64,000 nt of DNA from Euryodendron excelsum (GCA_033060915.1 CM065378.1:6300001-6364000), one strand, 5' to 3'; counted from the stretch's first letter, positions 12,101 to 22,645 are shown. Translations and numbers: made by a program. Notes: a model not told the origin generated them from the letters alone.

Positions 12101-15100
12101 ATTTGAGGCCAGCGTTTCAGCAGCTGTCAATCTTATTTTATCTTACCTTCATCTAGGGTTCATGCAAAGCATTTGATGTACAATTTTATTAACTAAGATC
12201 CTATAGGTTCAATGCCTTGTAGGTTTTGAAGCTCAAAAGGCATGCTGTTAGTATTTGAGGGTGTGGGTATAAGTATAGTTGTGCTACTTGGATGTAGTGT
12301 GTTGATGGCATGGTGACCCAAAATGTAGCTTGAGTTTATTCTGTGAGGAGATTCAGAACAGCAATTTGGAATACTTCAAATGACAATTCCACGAATGTAG
12401 ATCCAAGTGTAATTTATATGGCATTTGGTGGTTGATGAGATATGGGTTGACAGATAACATTGGTTGTGGTTGTATTGTGGGATGGTTGCTAAAGAAAAAT
12501 TCTCTCACAAGAGAAGTGCAATAGATAAATTTGTTAATAAATTAGTTTTTAGACTATTTGAGACCGTAAGCACTTTCCTTCTAGTTAAGTAAAAATATGC
12601 TTCAATTATTAGAATTTTTAATTTTGTCATTTGAGCCTTATGCAATTTAAATATATTATGAAAATTATTGTTACATTTTTTCCTCATTTTGGCTTGTAAA
12701 GGTTTATGATTAGCTGTAAGTTGGATAACTAAGGGTTAAAAAGTTAGTTCTGACTCATTCTGCAAATCCGGTGTGGTATAGAGGGATAAATTGATAAAGG
12801 AGTTCCAGGCTAGACAAGGAACATGCTAAGAAACTTAATGGCACCTGTTAAAATTCATTGAAGAGAATAATCTGGTTACCCATTGTTGCTTTAAAGCATT
12901 ATGGTGTACATATGGACTCATCCTGAAAAATGAAATTTAAGTTTGCAGCCTATCAAAGTTCTATGTGGAACAATTTACAATTACTATATGATTATGAGTC
13001 ATCTGACTTGAATTTGGCTATACATTATGAAGTTAAATTTTTTGAGTTAAAAGATGGAAATTTTTAATATGCTTCTTAAGAATGGTCATCCAGTACTGGT
13101 ATCCATGCTCCTCCAAATTTGAATGTCCTTTAGAGTGCTGAATAAGTCTTATATTTGGATCATATGCATGGTAATCCTTCTAATTGTTTGAGTAGGATTT
13201 TGAACAGAATGGGGAAACATGTAAGATGGCGTGGGGTTCAAGGAGATTGGACTTAGGTGAGAAGTGAGTAATCAAGAGAGAGAAAGAGAGATGGCAGGGG
13301 GGAGGAAATCAGTGGTGCTTGATTCGATTAGGTAATAGATGCTAGGAAAACTAATCCAATCACTGATTCTAAAGTGGCATCTACTATACCATTTATCTAT
13401 GACCTTTTTGTCTATTTTAGAAATAGGGCAAGGGATTCACAACAGACAGACACATGGTAATAGGCGGTTAGAATCTTCTAGGCTCCTTGTTTGGTGAAGG
13501 ACCTTATTTGTAAGAGTCCAAGGTATAAACATTAGCCGGTGGCATGTGCATAACATGTTAGCCACTACAATGAAACTGACTGGTGGCAGACTTTGCCATG
13601 TTCAACAGCGCATTAGTTGAGTAAGCACAATCATGTGTGGAGGATGTGCATAGCAGGGAAAACAAGACATGGGAATGTGCTACGAGGTACGTAAGGCTTA
13701 CACGGTGCGACATGCATCCTTGGAGGGTGGTGGTCATATGTTACATTTAGCAAAGGAATGACACTCTCATTAATAACCGTCAAATGTTATATTTAGCCCC
13801 AAATACTAATTATCAAAAATCACAATGCACTTATTAAACAAAAATTATAGTTGATTTAGTTTGAGAAAGCTAAACAACAACACAAATAATAAGAATTGTA
13901 ACATGTAAAAGTTACTACAAGATGGAGGAAGATAAAAATTATCAACAGAAAAATTAATCAATAATATTTAAGAAAGTGCTAAAATACATGTTTCACTGAG
14001 AAAAGCATACGTAAATGTACAAGTTATGCTTTTCTTTTTTCTTCCCTTTCTCTTTCTTCCTTCCTCATTTTTTTGATTTCCTTTCCTTTATTTGCCCACA
14101 CTCAAGACTATGCTCCACTATGTAATTATCCATTTAGTGTCCGTGATTGTATATTTCATTTTCTTTTATATTACCCTCTTTTGGATGCTTAAACAGTGGG
14201 AGATTGCAATTGTATATACTTGCTGCCTTTTAGGGCTACGCAAGTGTTCTAAATCAAGTTGGTTCCTTTACTATCATGAATCACATGTATATCTTGTATT
14301 AATGGTACTCTGCCACACAAAAACTATCCTTTCAAAGTAGATTTAGAATTGCATTGCTACAAAATCATGTTTATCTATATGCCTTATCCAAACAAAACAG
14401 AGAAGCTGATTTGTTTTCCTAATTTCAAGAGACAATTGGCCCCCTCACGGCCTCCTGCCTCCTCCACTGGTTCTAAACAAAAAGGATCCAATGGGTTGGT
14501 TCATAGGGCTCTAAGGCCACTCCATGGGCCAGGATCACATGTGGCATCAGTTTGCACTGTGGTCATGCATTGAGCTCAAGGAGCTCCCTTGACCCTACTA
14601 ACCCACCACTAGCCTAGATAGCATCAATGCATTAGGTGCATAATGGGGGTCTTGGGTAACGAGAACAACCTTCTGCATAGTTGACTCAACATAACCATAG
14701 AGAGTAGCTCAAAATAGCACCAATGTCAAGGTCTAGGGTAAGACGTGGTGGTTTTTTGCCCCATAGGGCTCATCCTTAGTGATTTTCAAACGAAGGAGGT
14801 ACATGACCAGTATATGAAATGGCTTGCCATGGGTTCTAAACCCAAAGGGTCTAATAAGTGGGTTGATGGGGCTCCGATGCTGCTCCATGAATCCAACCTA
14901 GACTACCACGAATCCAATAAGGTGTATGATGGGGGGCTTGGGCATGGAGAACAAGCTTCTGCACAGCTGACCCATGTCAACCATTGAGATTGCCTCAAAA
15001 GGAGGGACACATGTCCAATTACTGATAGTCCCTGTACCTCTGACATTGTTGCCACATGTATAGTTTTCCTATAGTGAGAGTGAGACATCAGGAGGTGTTG

Positions 15101-17366
15101 ACCTTGTGCCCACAATCCTTTTGATTTAAAAGATAAGGAAAGCCCATTACTTTTTTTTAACTTGCTCACCAATACTAAGTGAACCGCAATGATTGATGTC
15201 GCAACCGGTTTTTGGATTGCCTAAGTCGTTGGACTCCCACTTGAAAAGATTTGTGTACCGGGGGTGCAAAATTTGGGTGTCAACAATTGATAGTTTGGTT
15301 AAACAATGTAAAGTCCTCCCAATTGGTATTGCATGTGTAGAGGAGGTTGAGCAATTTGTTGACTACCTATGTGCATTTTTTGGTGGCTAGAGATCTCTTT
15401 TCTTTCTCATTCACTATCTTTGGGGTTCAATGAGTTGGTTAGCATCAACAAAGAAGTTTTGGAGACATGGGCAGGGGAAAAGGATTCCCAAGAGGGTTTG
15501 GCCTATGTGGAAGGAGGTATCCCATTGTTTATGGTAGGTAATTCAAATGGAATGAATAGGCAAATATTTCACCGGGATGAAGCTAGATTTAAAAGTTGAA
15601 CCAAGCAATGGTTAGCTCCTTGTATTCATGGTTTTCAGGAAGGTTTCAGTTTTGTGTCCCCTTTGATGCTCTTAGTGTTACTTTTACTTATCAAGAATGG
15701 AAAAGAAAGAAAAAAAAAAAAGCAAGATGAATGATTTTTTTTAGTAGGGTTTTTGGTAGACACAAAGGCCAGTAGCATGATGTCATTATTGGAAGTGGGA
15801 GCTCAAATGGCTAGAGCAATTTTGTGAGTCGTTATGCTTTTGGAGACCGTCACGACCCAAGGCCTCATAGCTTTAAAATGCATTATACCAAGTAGATACA
15901 AGTGCCTACATATATGGCACTCCATTTCAATTTCATCAAGTGATGTGGGACTTATGTCAATGGCACCATCTCACCCTAGGTAAGAATTCTTTATGTTATA
16001 CAAACCTTCGCTTCACCCCACTCAAGAGGACTTTCTAGTCTTGGGCGTCACAGTGCACTCCTCTTTGGGCCACAACATTGTGTGGGCTTAAGTCCTTACA
16101 CTTCTAGCTGATCTTAAGCTTTGATACTATTCTGTCACAACCCAATATCCACATGGTACGATATTATTCGCCTTTGGTTCTAAGGCCCTCATGCCTTTGA
16201 ATCGCGTTGTACCAAGTAGATACATGTGATTACATATATGGCACTTCAATTCAACTTCGTGCTCAACTCATGGCACTGCTTCATCCCACTTAAGAGGTAT
16301 TTCTGGTCTGTAACCCTTCATTTCACTCCACTTGAGATGTTTTTCTATTTTTGGGCGTTTCTTGGACTCCTTAGATAATATGCAATATACACTTTCTTCA
16401 AACAATTTTAAAGTTGCAGTTCGCCCAATTAGTCTTGCCGTAGATGCTTGTTAGGTCCTCTTCAATATGTGGACCTTGTTTTCCTTGGTCCTTCTAATTC
16501 CTCTTTCCTTTACTTTTCCTTTGATTGATTTGGGTTTCAAATGAGAAACTCTTGCCCACTTGTAAACCAATCCCTTGCAAGGCTAGCGTACTTCTCTTTT
16601 GGTTTGTGAACTGCTGTGTTTTAAGTGACTGAGATAGAAAGGGAATTCAATATTTGCAGTTGTGCTGCCTTAAAGGATCTGTTGCTTTACACTTATTTTG
16701 TGGAGATGAAGGACAACCTGTAAGTCGTAGATTGATGATGACATGATGTTTAGTGAGTAGTTTTTTAGCCACTTGTTCACTGGCCATTGTTGATCAAAAT
16801 CTTTTGTGTGGGGTCAAATGTTATCCAAAGAAAATTTCATGGTTGACAACCAATTTGGCTGGTCACTCTCAATTATGGTTAACCTATTCACTCCAGTGCT
16901 GAGTGCCTGCATCCATATGGGTTTGGGCCTGTTTCCCTTTCCTTTTCAGGTCGGAACAGAGCCCTAACTCTTTTGCAAGCTGCTCTTGTGTCAAAGCTTT
17001 GACCAAGTTGGAGCTATATATACACACACAGTGAATCCATTGATATGTTTGCTTTAATTGGGTAAATCACTCAACTATTGACAAATTGGTCATCCATTGT
17101 AGAGGCTTCACAAATCCAGTTCTCATTTTACAAATTGGCTCTGGACAATGGATATTGTTTACTGCAAATTTTTTTGTTCCTTATGAACTCTTTTTTATTT
17201 GGAAAAATCCCCAAGGATATGATATTCCCCAGTTCATGTTAATAACACATTGAATGTTTTCTAATGCATGCAGAAAATTCTAGGTACATCTCATGATTTG
17301 CAAAAATTTCCAGACCTCAAAGCGGAGCTTAGCATGCGACAGCCGCTGTGCCTGCTAGGTGATTGA
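1..17366 (+). CDS. RECG: RecG-type ATP-dependent DNA helicase, organellar (3' part of gene, 8 exons)
   Basis: Exons read at 1-110, 4016-4087, 4278-4430, 4520-4663, 6812-6970, 7606-7689, 11112-11684 and 17274-17366, all joining in phase 0. They give the last ~461 residues. The motifs in order are Walker A (GDVGCGKT), the DEQH box (DEQHRFGV), SATPIPRT, the helicase-C block ([15 protein letters not shown]) and the RecG-specific TRG-like region with LRGPGDLLG and QSGH, ending in LLGD. Known family role: RecG remodels stalled forks and branched recombination intermediates by ATP-driven translocation. Plant RECG acts in mitochondria and plastids and guards organelle genomes from recombination between short repeats. 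The wedge domain and transit peptide lie left of the window. No frameshift or missing helicase motif is seen, so the gene looks functional. Introns range from 89 bp to 5.6 kb, the large ones swollen by transposons. Confidence 0.93.
2450..2690 (+). mobile_element. Possible tRNA-derived SINE
   Basis: A box-A-like AGCTTTATTGGT at 2461-2472 is followed ~33 bp later by a box-B-like GGTTCAAGTTC at 2505-2515, the layout of a pol III internal promoter. The segment ends in TTTTATTACAAG and an A-rich tail near 2665-2690. No clear target duplication was found, and boundaries are approximate. Confidence 0.35.
3542..3702. mobile_element. hAT-like MITE (161 bp) in RECG intron
   Basis: The ends are inverted: CACTGGCG on the left and CCGCCACTG on the right (reverse complement CAGTGGCGG). 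A perfect 8-bp target duplication CTTACTTG flanks it (3534-3541 and 3703-3710). Eight-base duplications with CAGTGGCGG-type ends are typical of non-autonomous hAT elements. It has no coding capacity. A larger relative with the same kind of ends sits at 33868-34318. Confidence 0.8.
4016..4087 (+). CDS. RECG: RECG exon with Walker A motif
   Basis: A 72-nt exon (24 codons) between a TTCTCAG acceptor and a GTAGGT donor. It encodes GDVGCGKT, the ATP-binding P-loop of RecG helicases. Confidence 0.92.
4278..4430 (+). CDS. RECG: RECG exon (motif Ia/Ib)
   Basis: A 153-nt exon (51 codons) after a TTTGTAG acceptor. It encodes the motif Ia region ([15 protein letters not shown]) and LLTGS. The frame-preserving 3' end is CGTAAG followed by GCATGT, a GC rather than GT donor. 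The nearby GT at 4426 would break the frame. Confidence 0.87.
4520..4663 (+). CDS. RECG: RECG exon with DEQH box
   Basis: A 144-nt exon (48 codons) from a TTGACAG acceptor to AAG|GTGG. It encodes GTHSLI and the Walker B variant DEQHRFGV (DEQH codons at 4613-4624), diagnostic for RecG/Mfd-type helicases. Confidence 0.92.
4664..6811 (+). other. RECG intron (2.1 kb)
   Basis: AT-rich intron between GT at 4664 and AG at 6810-6811. I see no gene, clear transposon end or structured repeat in it; the open frames on either strand are short and unlike proteins. Confidence 0.6.
6812..6970 (+). CDS. RECG: RECG exon with motif III
   Basis: A 159-nt exon (53 codons), acceptor CCCTGCAG, donor GTATGT. It encodes [20 protein letters not shown], where SATPIPRT is motif III. 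A poorly conserved serine-rich stretch precedes it. Confidence 0.92.
6971..7605 (+). other. RECG intron (635 bp)
   Basis: Simple GT-AG intron, AT-rich, with a short (TA)n tract near 7340-7350. Nothing else is recognised. Confidence 0.6.
7606..7689 (+). CDS. RECG: RECG exon between the two helicase lobes
   Basis: An 84-nt exon (28 codons), acceptor ATGACAG, donor GTGAGT. It encodes the PPGRLPVET linker typical of the RecG inter-lobe segment. Confidence 0.9.
8540..10317 (-). pseudogene. L1-like LINE reverse transcriptase fragment, degenerate
   Basis: Read from right to left, collinear pieces of a plant non-LTR reverse transcriptase appear. Residues like [11 protein letters not shown] and [13 protein letters not shown] (10108-10317) are the RT palm region. 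A stretch with [11 protein letters not shown] and [10 protein letters not shown] (about 9775-9945) follows. Then comes the block [12 protein letters not shown] with PKDNGGLGI (9047-9418), and finally a C-terminal zinc-binding RVT segment (8544-8765). Frameshifts and stops separate the pieces, so it is dead. It lies antisense inside a RECG intron. No 5' ORF1 or endonuclease is visible, so the copy is 5' truncated. A 205-bp LTR-like insert splits it at 9437-9641. Confidence 0.8.
9437..9641. mobile_element. Putative solo LTR (205 bp) inside the LINE
   Basis: The segment starts TGTTAAGAGTTTATTT and ends AAATAAACTCTCTAACA, so it has TG...CA ends within longer inverted ends (TGTTAgAGTTTATTT-like). 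A TATATATAAA box-like sequence lies near its middle (about 9503-9512). It interrupts LINE-like coding sequence that resumes on the other side. I see no matching 5-bp target duplication, so ends or history are uncertain. Confidence 0.55.
10331..10440. repeat. Perfect 2 x 55-bp tandem duplication
   Basis: Two identical 55-bp units, starting TACGATATG at 10331 and again at 10386, each with the near-palindrome GTTTTCATGGAAAC. They sit just beyond the LINE fragment. The perfect identity points to a recent event. Confidence 0.9.
11112..11684 (+). CDS. RECG: RECG exon with helicase C-terminal lobe
   Basis: A 573-nt exon (191 codons), acceptor GTTTTTAG, donor CTG|GTAAAT. It holds motifs IV-VI ([29 protein letters not shown]) and the translocation motif region with [17 protein letters not shown]. 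The open frame runs on past 11684 into the intron, but the donor and the final exon show where splicing occurs. Confidence 0.93.
14465..14995. repeat. Diverged direct duplication in RECG intron
   Basis: Phrases such as GGTTCTAAACNNAAAGG, GCTGCTCCATG/GCCACTCCATG and GAGAACAANCTTCTGCA occur in the same order at 14465-14715 and again at 14830-14995. The copies differ by many substitutions and indels. The origin is unknown; it may be an old transposon fragment. Confidence 0.5.
15848..16380. repeat. Two diverged LTR-like direct repeats
   Basis: A segment beginning TCACGACCCAAGGCC near 15850 recurs near 16133 as TCACAACCCAATATCC. Both contain a TACCAAGTAGATACA and CATATATGGCACT block at matching offsets, then a CACTTAAGAGG/CACTCAAGAGG block. 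The sequence style resembles plant LTR remnants, but no coding region or target duplication is visible. Confidence 0.5.
17274..17366 (+). CDS. RECG: RECG last exon
   Basis: A 93-nt exon (30 codons plus TGA) after an ATGCATGCAG acceptor. It encodes [16 protein letters not shown] and a C-terminus ending CLLGD, matching the conserved end of plant RecG. It lies 5.6 kb from the previous exon. Confidence 0.85.
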   Translation, partial: KILGTSHDLQKFPDLKAELSMRQPLCLLGD

Positions 17367-17831
17367 GCTTTACCCAAATGGATGTTTATTATGCAGCAGT
17401 TCCTGTTGCTGCAATTTTGTCTCAAAATGTTTTTTGGCAGCTCTTTAGTATGAAACCTGAAGTCCTCATCCTCCCCTCCAACTTGTACAGCTACTTCAGG
17501 AGATAACTTCATTGTTGTACTTATTTTGTAAAATATCAATTGAAAACAGTGTAAAAAAAAATTGTAATGTACTGTAAAGGTGGAAACATTTATGCGACTT
17601 CTCTATTTTCATCTAATGATTAAAGAAAAGCTGGCTAATGCATCTTGATTTGTGAAATATTATTGGAAAATACGGGTTTTTAGTACGGTTGATTGCTGCT
17701 TGGCATATGGAATTCTGTGGTTGCCATGAAAAATTTGGACAGGCCTAATGCTTCTGCTTTTGCTGCATTTACCTGATACTTCTACAAGCTATATATTATT
17801 CCACAGATACTGCATGGATGAAGCTAGTGAT
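17367..17831 (+). other. RECG 3' flank / likely 3' UTR
   Basis: About 465 bp separate the RECG stop from the copia target duplication. It is AT-rich and probably contains the 3' UTR and poly(A) site, but no single signal is convincing. Confidence 0.4.
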
Positions 17832-17836
17832 GGATG

Positions 17837-18030
17837 TGTTTGAATCATATTTCGTCTTTACTTATTTGTCTTGTCATTAGCAATAAGGGCAGAGTAGTAA
17901 TTTATTATTTATGTTGGTAGGGTTATTTAAATTATTTTGTATCTAGGGTTCCTTATTGTTCTATACACATATGAAACCCTAACCTCCTCTCTCCTTTTTT
18001 GGTTTCTCCCTCTTCTTTGGTAATCTCACA
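17837..18030 (+). repeat. Copia 5' LTR
   Basis: A 194-bp LTR starting TGTTTGAATC and ending AATCTCACA. It pairs with 22252-22447 and is flanked on its left by GGATG. Confidence 0.92.
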
Positions 18031-18042
18031 TGGTATCAGAGC
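18031..18042 (+). other. Copia primer-binding site
   Basis: TGGTATCAGAGC directly abuts the 5' LTR. It is complementary to the 3' end of initiator methionine tRNA, the usual primer of plant copia elements. Confidence 0.92.
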
Positions 18043-18216
18043 ATTGATCCTGATGAATCTTGTACCTTATGATTACATGGAAGGATGTTTAATCTTATCA
18101 CAACATTGTTCGCATCATCGTTTCTACTCTTCGCACCATCGGTTCTGTTTTTGATCGCACAGTTTTCTGGTTGATCGTTATTATTTGATTTGGATTGTTT
18201 CTGTTTTGTTTTCGCA

Positions 18217-19125
18217 ATGGTTGCTGAAAGGGAGAATTCACTTCAAGCTATAACCGTGAGATTAGATGGTAAGAATTATTCATATTGGAGTTATGTCATG
18301 AAGAATTTTCTGAAAGGAAAAAAAATGGGCAGCAAAGTATGAATCAACACAGGAAATTTCGGAAAACTTAAAGAGACTATATACACAGTATAATTTTGCA
18401 AAACAGTATCAATTGAAATATGATATTTAAGCCTTTATTCAGAACGATATGGGTATTCAAGAATTCTATTTTGCAATGTTTGGTCTTTGGGACCAACTGA
18501 CCCTAATAAAATCTGCTGAACTACTAGCATTTGCACCATACATTGCTTGTCGAGATGCATAATGACTTGTGCAGTTTCTTATCGCTCTTCGTGATAATTT
18601 GGAGGGTCTTTGTGGTTCAATTTTGCCTCACACCTCACTTCCTTCAATCGATTCAGTGGTCAGTGAACTTTTGGCAGAGGAGATTCGACTTAAGTCTCAG
18701 TCATCAAGCAAGGGCATTCTTTCGGCATCGAATCAATCTGTTTTTGTAATGCCTCACTGACCACCTTCCAATTCTCAATTGAGGACAAAGGTTGCATTTG
18801 ATGAATGCAGTTTCTGTAAGCACAAGGGTCATTGGAAGGCTCAATGTCCCATGTTACACAACAGAGTTAAGAATTCGCCTCAATAAAGGAGTTCAGGCAA
18901 CTAATCTCAACAACAAGCATACATGCCTTATCAGTCTAATACTGCAACAGCTGTCCCACCATCAAACTCATCTGTTTTTGGAGCTCCACCGTCTTCCAAT
19001 CCCACAATGGATGTTCTTACTGAGCAGTTCCAAAAGTTCTTGCACACTCAGCCATCTACTATGTTTGCCTCCTCTCCTTTTGGTTTGTCTTCTCCTAGTT
19101 CCTCAGGCAAGTTCTCCTTTTTATA
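18217..19125 (+). pseudogene. Copia gag (broken)
   Basis: From ATG 18217 the frame encodes a start like MVAERENSLQAITVRLDGKN and YWSYVMKNFLKGK, the N-terminal pattern of copia gag. It is then interrupted several times by frameshifts and stops. A complete zinc knuckle CX2CX4HX4C survives at 18806-18847. The rest is a serine/proline-rich linker. Confidence 0.82.
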
Positions 19126-19126
19126 G

Positions 19127-20270
19127 GTTTTAGATTTTGGAGCATCTCATCACATGTCACTAGATTCATCTTCTTTTACTTTCTTGTCTTCTGTATCACC
19201 TGTATCTGTCATGATTGTTGATAGCACACCTATGTCGTTAGCAGGTATTGGTTCTGTAGTTATACATAATCTATCTCTCTCTGATGTGTATCACATCCCT
19301 AGTCTTTCCTTAAATCTTGTTTCTATTGGTCAATTGTGTTACTCTGGTTACTCTGTTTCTTTTTCTTCTACTTTTTGTCATGTACAGGATTCACAAACCC
19401 AAAAGCTGATTAGGACAGGCCACAAGCAAGGAGGATTATATGTCTTGGACAAGCTGAGTGTCCCTGCAGTTACTGCTTCTGTTGTCAATCTGTCTTTTTT
19501 TTTGTTTAAGTCCTTCTTTTAACTTTTATTTATGGCATTCTCGTCTCGATCATGTATCCTCTTCTACTTTAAAGTACTTAACTTCCATCGAAGCATTAGG
19601 AATTTTGCTAACACATGAAATAGAAGTATTTCTTCCCTACCTTTTAATAGAAATATTTCTTCTTCTTTTGCACCTTTTGATTTGGCTCATTCTGATGTGC
19701 GGGGATGTTGTCCCATTGCTATAAAAGGTGGGTCTCATTATTATGTTTCTTTTATTGATGATTACACTTGTTATTATTGGGTTTATCCTATGGCAAATCG
19801 TTCTGATTTTCTGGGTATTTATAAATCCTTTTGTGCTTTCGCCAAAACATAACGTTCTGTTGTTATCAAATGTTTTCGATGTGATTTGGGTGGTGAATAT
19901 ACTTCTAATGAATTTTCTGAATTGCTCGCTTTAGATGGAACTATTCACCAATCCTCTTTTACTGATGCTCTAGAGCAGAATGGACTTGCCGAGAGAAAAC
20001 ATCGGCATATTGTAGAAATTGCTTGTTCTCTCTTACTGTCTGCCTTTGTTCCTAGTGTCATATGGGGAGAAGCAGTTCTCACTGCTGCTCGTGTCATTAA
20101 TATGATCCCATCATCTCACATTTCAGGTTTGTCTCCTTTTAAAAAATTACATGGCTATGCTCTAGATTATTCTTCCTCGAGAGTTTTTGGTTGTGTTTAT
20201 TTTGTCCTTCGCCCTCATGTAGAACGTAGTAAATTATCTTCTCGTTTTGCACTTTGCGTTTTTCTTGGAT
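19127..20270 (+). pseudogene. Copia protease and integrase (broken)
   Basis: A protease-like site reads DFGASHHMS from about 19133 where DSGAS is usual, so the catalytic triplet is altered, and stops precede it. A GAG-pre-integrase segment (LWHSRLDHVSSSTLKYL) lies near 19532. Integrase core pieces include the DDYT region near 19755 and GLAERKHRHIVE, with a final FGC...FLG block ending at the stop near 20270. Pieces lie in different frames. Confidence 0.82.
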
Positions 20271-20639
20271 AGTATGAGGGTAAAAAAGGATATCGTTATT
20301 TTGATCCTGTTACTCAAAAATTATATATGTCACATCATGCTGTGTTCCGTGAGCATATAAATTTTTTTTCTATTCCTGATAGTCCTTATAATGTGACTAA
20401 ATCTGATCTCATTCGCATTGACCATTTTTTTGAAGATCAAGATACAGTGTTCTCCCATTCTCCATCCACTACAGACATTGGTATTTCACCCTCTGATGCT
20501 CTTGACACATTCTTATAGTCTATGGCTCCCCAAGCAACTTCTGAGATTGTGGATCCTCCTCCTCGTTATACTATGCGCATCCGTAAGTCTACTAACTTGC
20601 TAGATTTTTCTATTCTTGTTATTCTAGCTCTTTTGCTTC

Positions 20640-22233
20640 CTTTTTAGCCTCCATTCACAATCTTTCTGAGCCTCTATCATATAGAGAGGTCATTCTTGAT
20701 CCCCTTTGGCAGCAGGCTATGGCTAAGGAACTTCTGTTTTGCATAACACTGATACTTGGGATTTGGTTCCTTTACTATCGGGCAAGAGTGCAATTAGTTC
20801 TCGGTGGGTCTACAAAATCAAAACCAAGTCTGATGGCTCTATTGAATAATACAAAGCTTGTTTGGTTGCCGAAGGGTTTTCCCAACAGTATGGTATGGAT
20901 TATGAAGAGGCTTTTGCTTCAGTTGCCAAAATGACTATTATCCATACTCTTGTTTTAGTTGCATCTATTTGTCAGTGGCATATTTCTCAGATAGATGTTA
21001 AGAATGCTTTCTTAAATTGTGATCTTTAAGAAGAAGTTTGTATGACTCCCCCACTTGGTGTTTCCCATAATCCTAGAGAAGTTTGTAAGCTCAAAAAGGT
21101 TTTATATAGTCTCAAATAGGCACCCCATGCTTGGTTTGAAAAATTTTCTACTGTGATTATCTCTCTTGGTTTTCGGTCCAGCAATCCTGATTTTGCTCTT
21201 TTCATAAAAGGTACTGATGCTGGCTATATTCTTCTTTCTTTTCATAAAAGGTACTGATGCTGGCTATATTCTTCTTTCATTATATGTTGATGATATAGTG
21301 ATTTTAGGTGATGATATTGCTGGAATTGATCAGTTGAAATTCGAATTGGCTTCTCGATTTGAAATGAAGGATTTTGGTTCTCTATGCTATTTTTTAGGAT
21401 AGAAGTAGCCTTTTCTTCTAAGAGATATCGACTTTCACAGTCTAAGTACACAGCAGACATTCTTGAGCATGCTTGTCTTACTAATACTAGGATTGTCAAT
21501 ACCCCTCTTGAGCTTAATGTTCGGTATTCTTCGACAGATAGTACTCCTTTACAAGACCCTACCTTATATCGTATTATTGTTGACAGTTTGGTATATCTCA
21601 CTATTACTCGCTCAGACATTGCATATGTTGTCCATATTGTTAGTTAATTTGTTACATCTCCTTCTACCGTTCATTGCGCTGCAGTTTTTTGTATTTTGAG
21701 GTATCTACGTCGTACTCAATTTCAAATTCTTTTGTTACCTTACACTTTATCTTTGGAACTGCGTGCATATTGTGATGCTGATTGGGCTAGTGATCCCGTT
21801 GATCGCAAGTCCACCACTGGTTTTGTACCTTTTTGGATGATTATCTAATTTCTTGGAAGAGTAAGAAATAGTCTGTTGTTTCGAAATCTTTCACAAAAGT
21901 TGAATATCATGCTACGACATCTACTATAACAAAGATAGTTTGGTTACGATGGTTACTAGCTGATATGGGTGTTTCTGCTTCCCATCCCACTCCTATGTTT
22001 TGTGACAACAAGAGTGCTATTCAGATTACCCATAATTCTATTTTTCATGAGCGAACCAAGCATATTGAAATTGATTGTCATCTTACTCGTCATTATTTGC
22101 AACATGGAACCGTTAGTTCGTCTTTTGTCTCCTCTTCTATGCATCTTGCCGATTTGTTTACCAAGTCACATCTGCTTCTGCGTTTTTTATTTTTGGTTAG
22201 CAAACTTTCGATGTTTCTTACCACTACATCTTG
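20640..22233 (+). pseudogene. Copia reverse transcriptase and RNase H (broken)
   Basis: RT pieces include VAEGFSQQYGMDYEEAFASV and the intact catalytic YVDD at 21283-21294. A 40-bp tandem duplication (21198-21277) shifts the frame just before it. RNase H pieces include YCDADWASDPVDRKSTTGF near 21770, CDNKSAIQITHN near 22003 and a closing HLADLFTK segment near 22142. Multiple stops and frameshifts make the region non-coding now. Confidence 0.87.
21198..21277. repeat. 2 x 40-bp tandem duplication within copia RT
   Basis: The 40-bp unit starting CTTTTCATAAAAGG is repeated head to tail at 21198-21237 and 21238-21277. As 40 is not a multiple of 3, it knocks the downstream RT out of frame. Confidence 0.9.
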
Positions 22234-22251
22234 AGTTTGGGGGGAGGGGGA
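22233..22251 (+). other. Copia polypurine tract
   Basis: GAGTTTGGGGGGAGGGGGA lies directly before the 3' LTR, the site that primes plus-strand synthesis. Confidence 0.88.
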
Positions 22252-22447
22252 TGTTAGAATTATATTTCTTGTCTTTACTTATTTGTCTTGTCATTAGCAA
22301 TAAGGGTAGAGTAGTAATTTATTATCTTTGTTGGTAGGGTTATTTAAACTTTTTTGTATCTAACGTTCGTTATTGTTCCACACATATAAAATCCTAGCCT
22401 CCTTTCTCCTTCTTCTTTGTTTCTTCCTATTCTTTGATAATCTCACA
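22252..22447 (+). repeat. Copia 3' LTR
   Basis: A 196-bp LTR starting TGTTAGAAT and ending AATCTCACA, followed by the GGATG target duplication. Confidence 0.92.
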
Positions 22448-22582
22448 GGATGCAGCACTATACTCCCCAAAAGAAATTCCCAAGTATTTTGTTTGTAGTT
22501 CAAGAATTAGTTATTACTGAAGTAAGCAGGATAAATGTTAACCAAGGAAAAACTTGAAGAAAAGGCGTCTGACGACGTTATC

Positions 22583-22583
22583 T

Positions 22584-22645
<62 letters not shown>

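Larger units (their letters stand above)
11685..17273 (+). other. RECG last intron (5.6 kb)
   Basis: From 11685 to about 14460 I see only AT-rich DNA without recognisable elements. Around 14465-14995 is a diverged direct duplication; 15190-15620 contains short open frames of no recognisable family; 15848-16380 holds two diverged ~285-bp direct repeats of an LTR-like sequence. The intron ends at ATGCATGCAG before the final RECG exon. Confidence 0.6.
17837..22447 (+). mobile_element. Ty1/copia LTR retrotransposon, full length but degenerate
   Basis: The element is bounded by 5' LTR 17837-18030 and 3' LTR 22252-22447, both TG...CA, and by a perfect 5-bp target duplication GGATG (17832-17836 and 22448-22452). 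A tRNA-iMet primer-binding site (TGGTATCAGAGC) follows the 5' LTR, and a purine tract precedes the 3' LTR. Between them the copia order gag, protease, integrase, RT, RNase H is readable across several frames. Stops and frameshifts show it is inactive. The LTRs differ at more than 20 positions in ~195 bp by eye, so it is older than the gypsy element at 40.7 kb. It sits immediately 3' of RECG in the same orientation. Confidence 0.93.

Noticed and set aside
21242..21619. 125-residue minus-strand ORF
   Set aside because: It is the shadow of the copia RT/RNase H region on the opposite strand.
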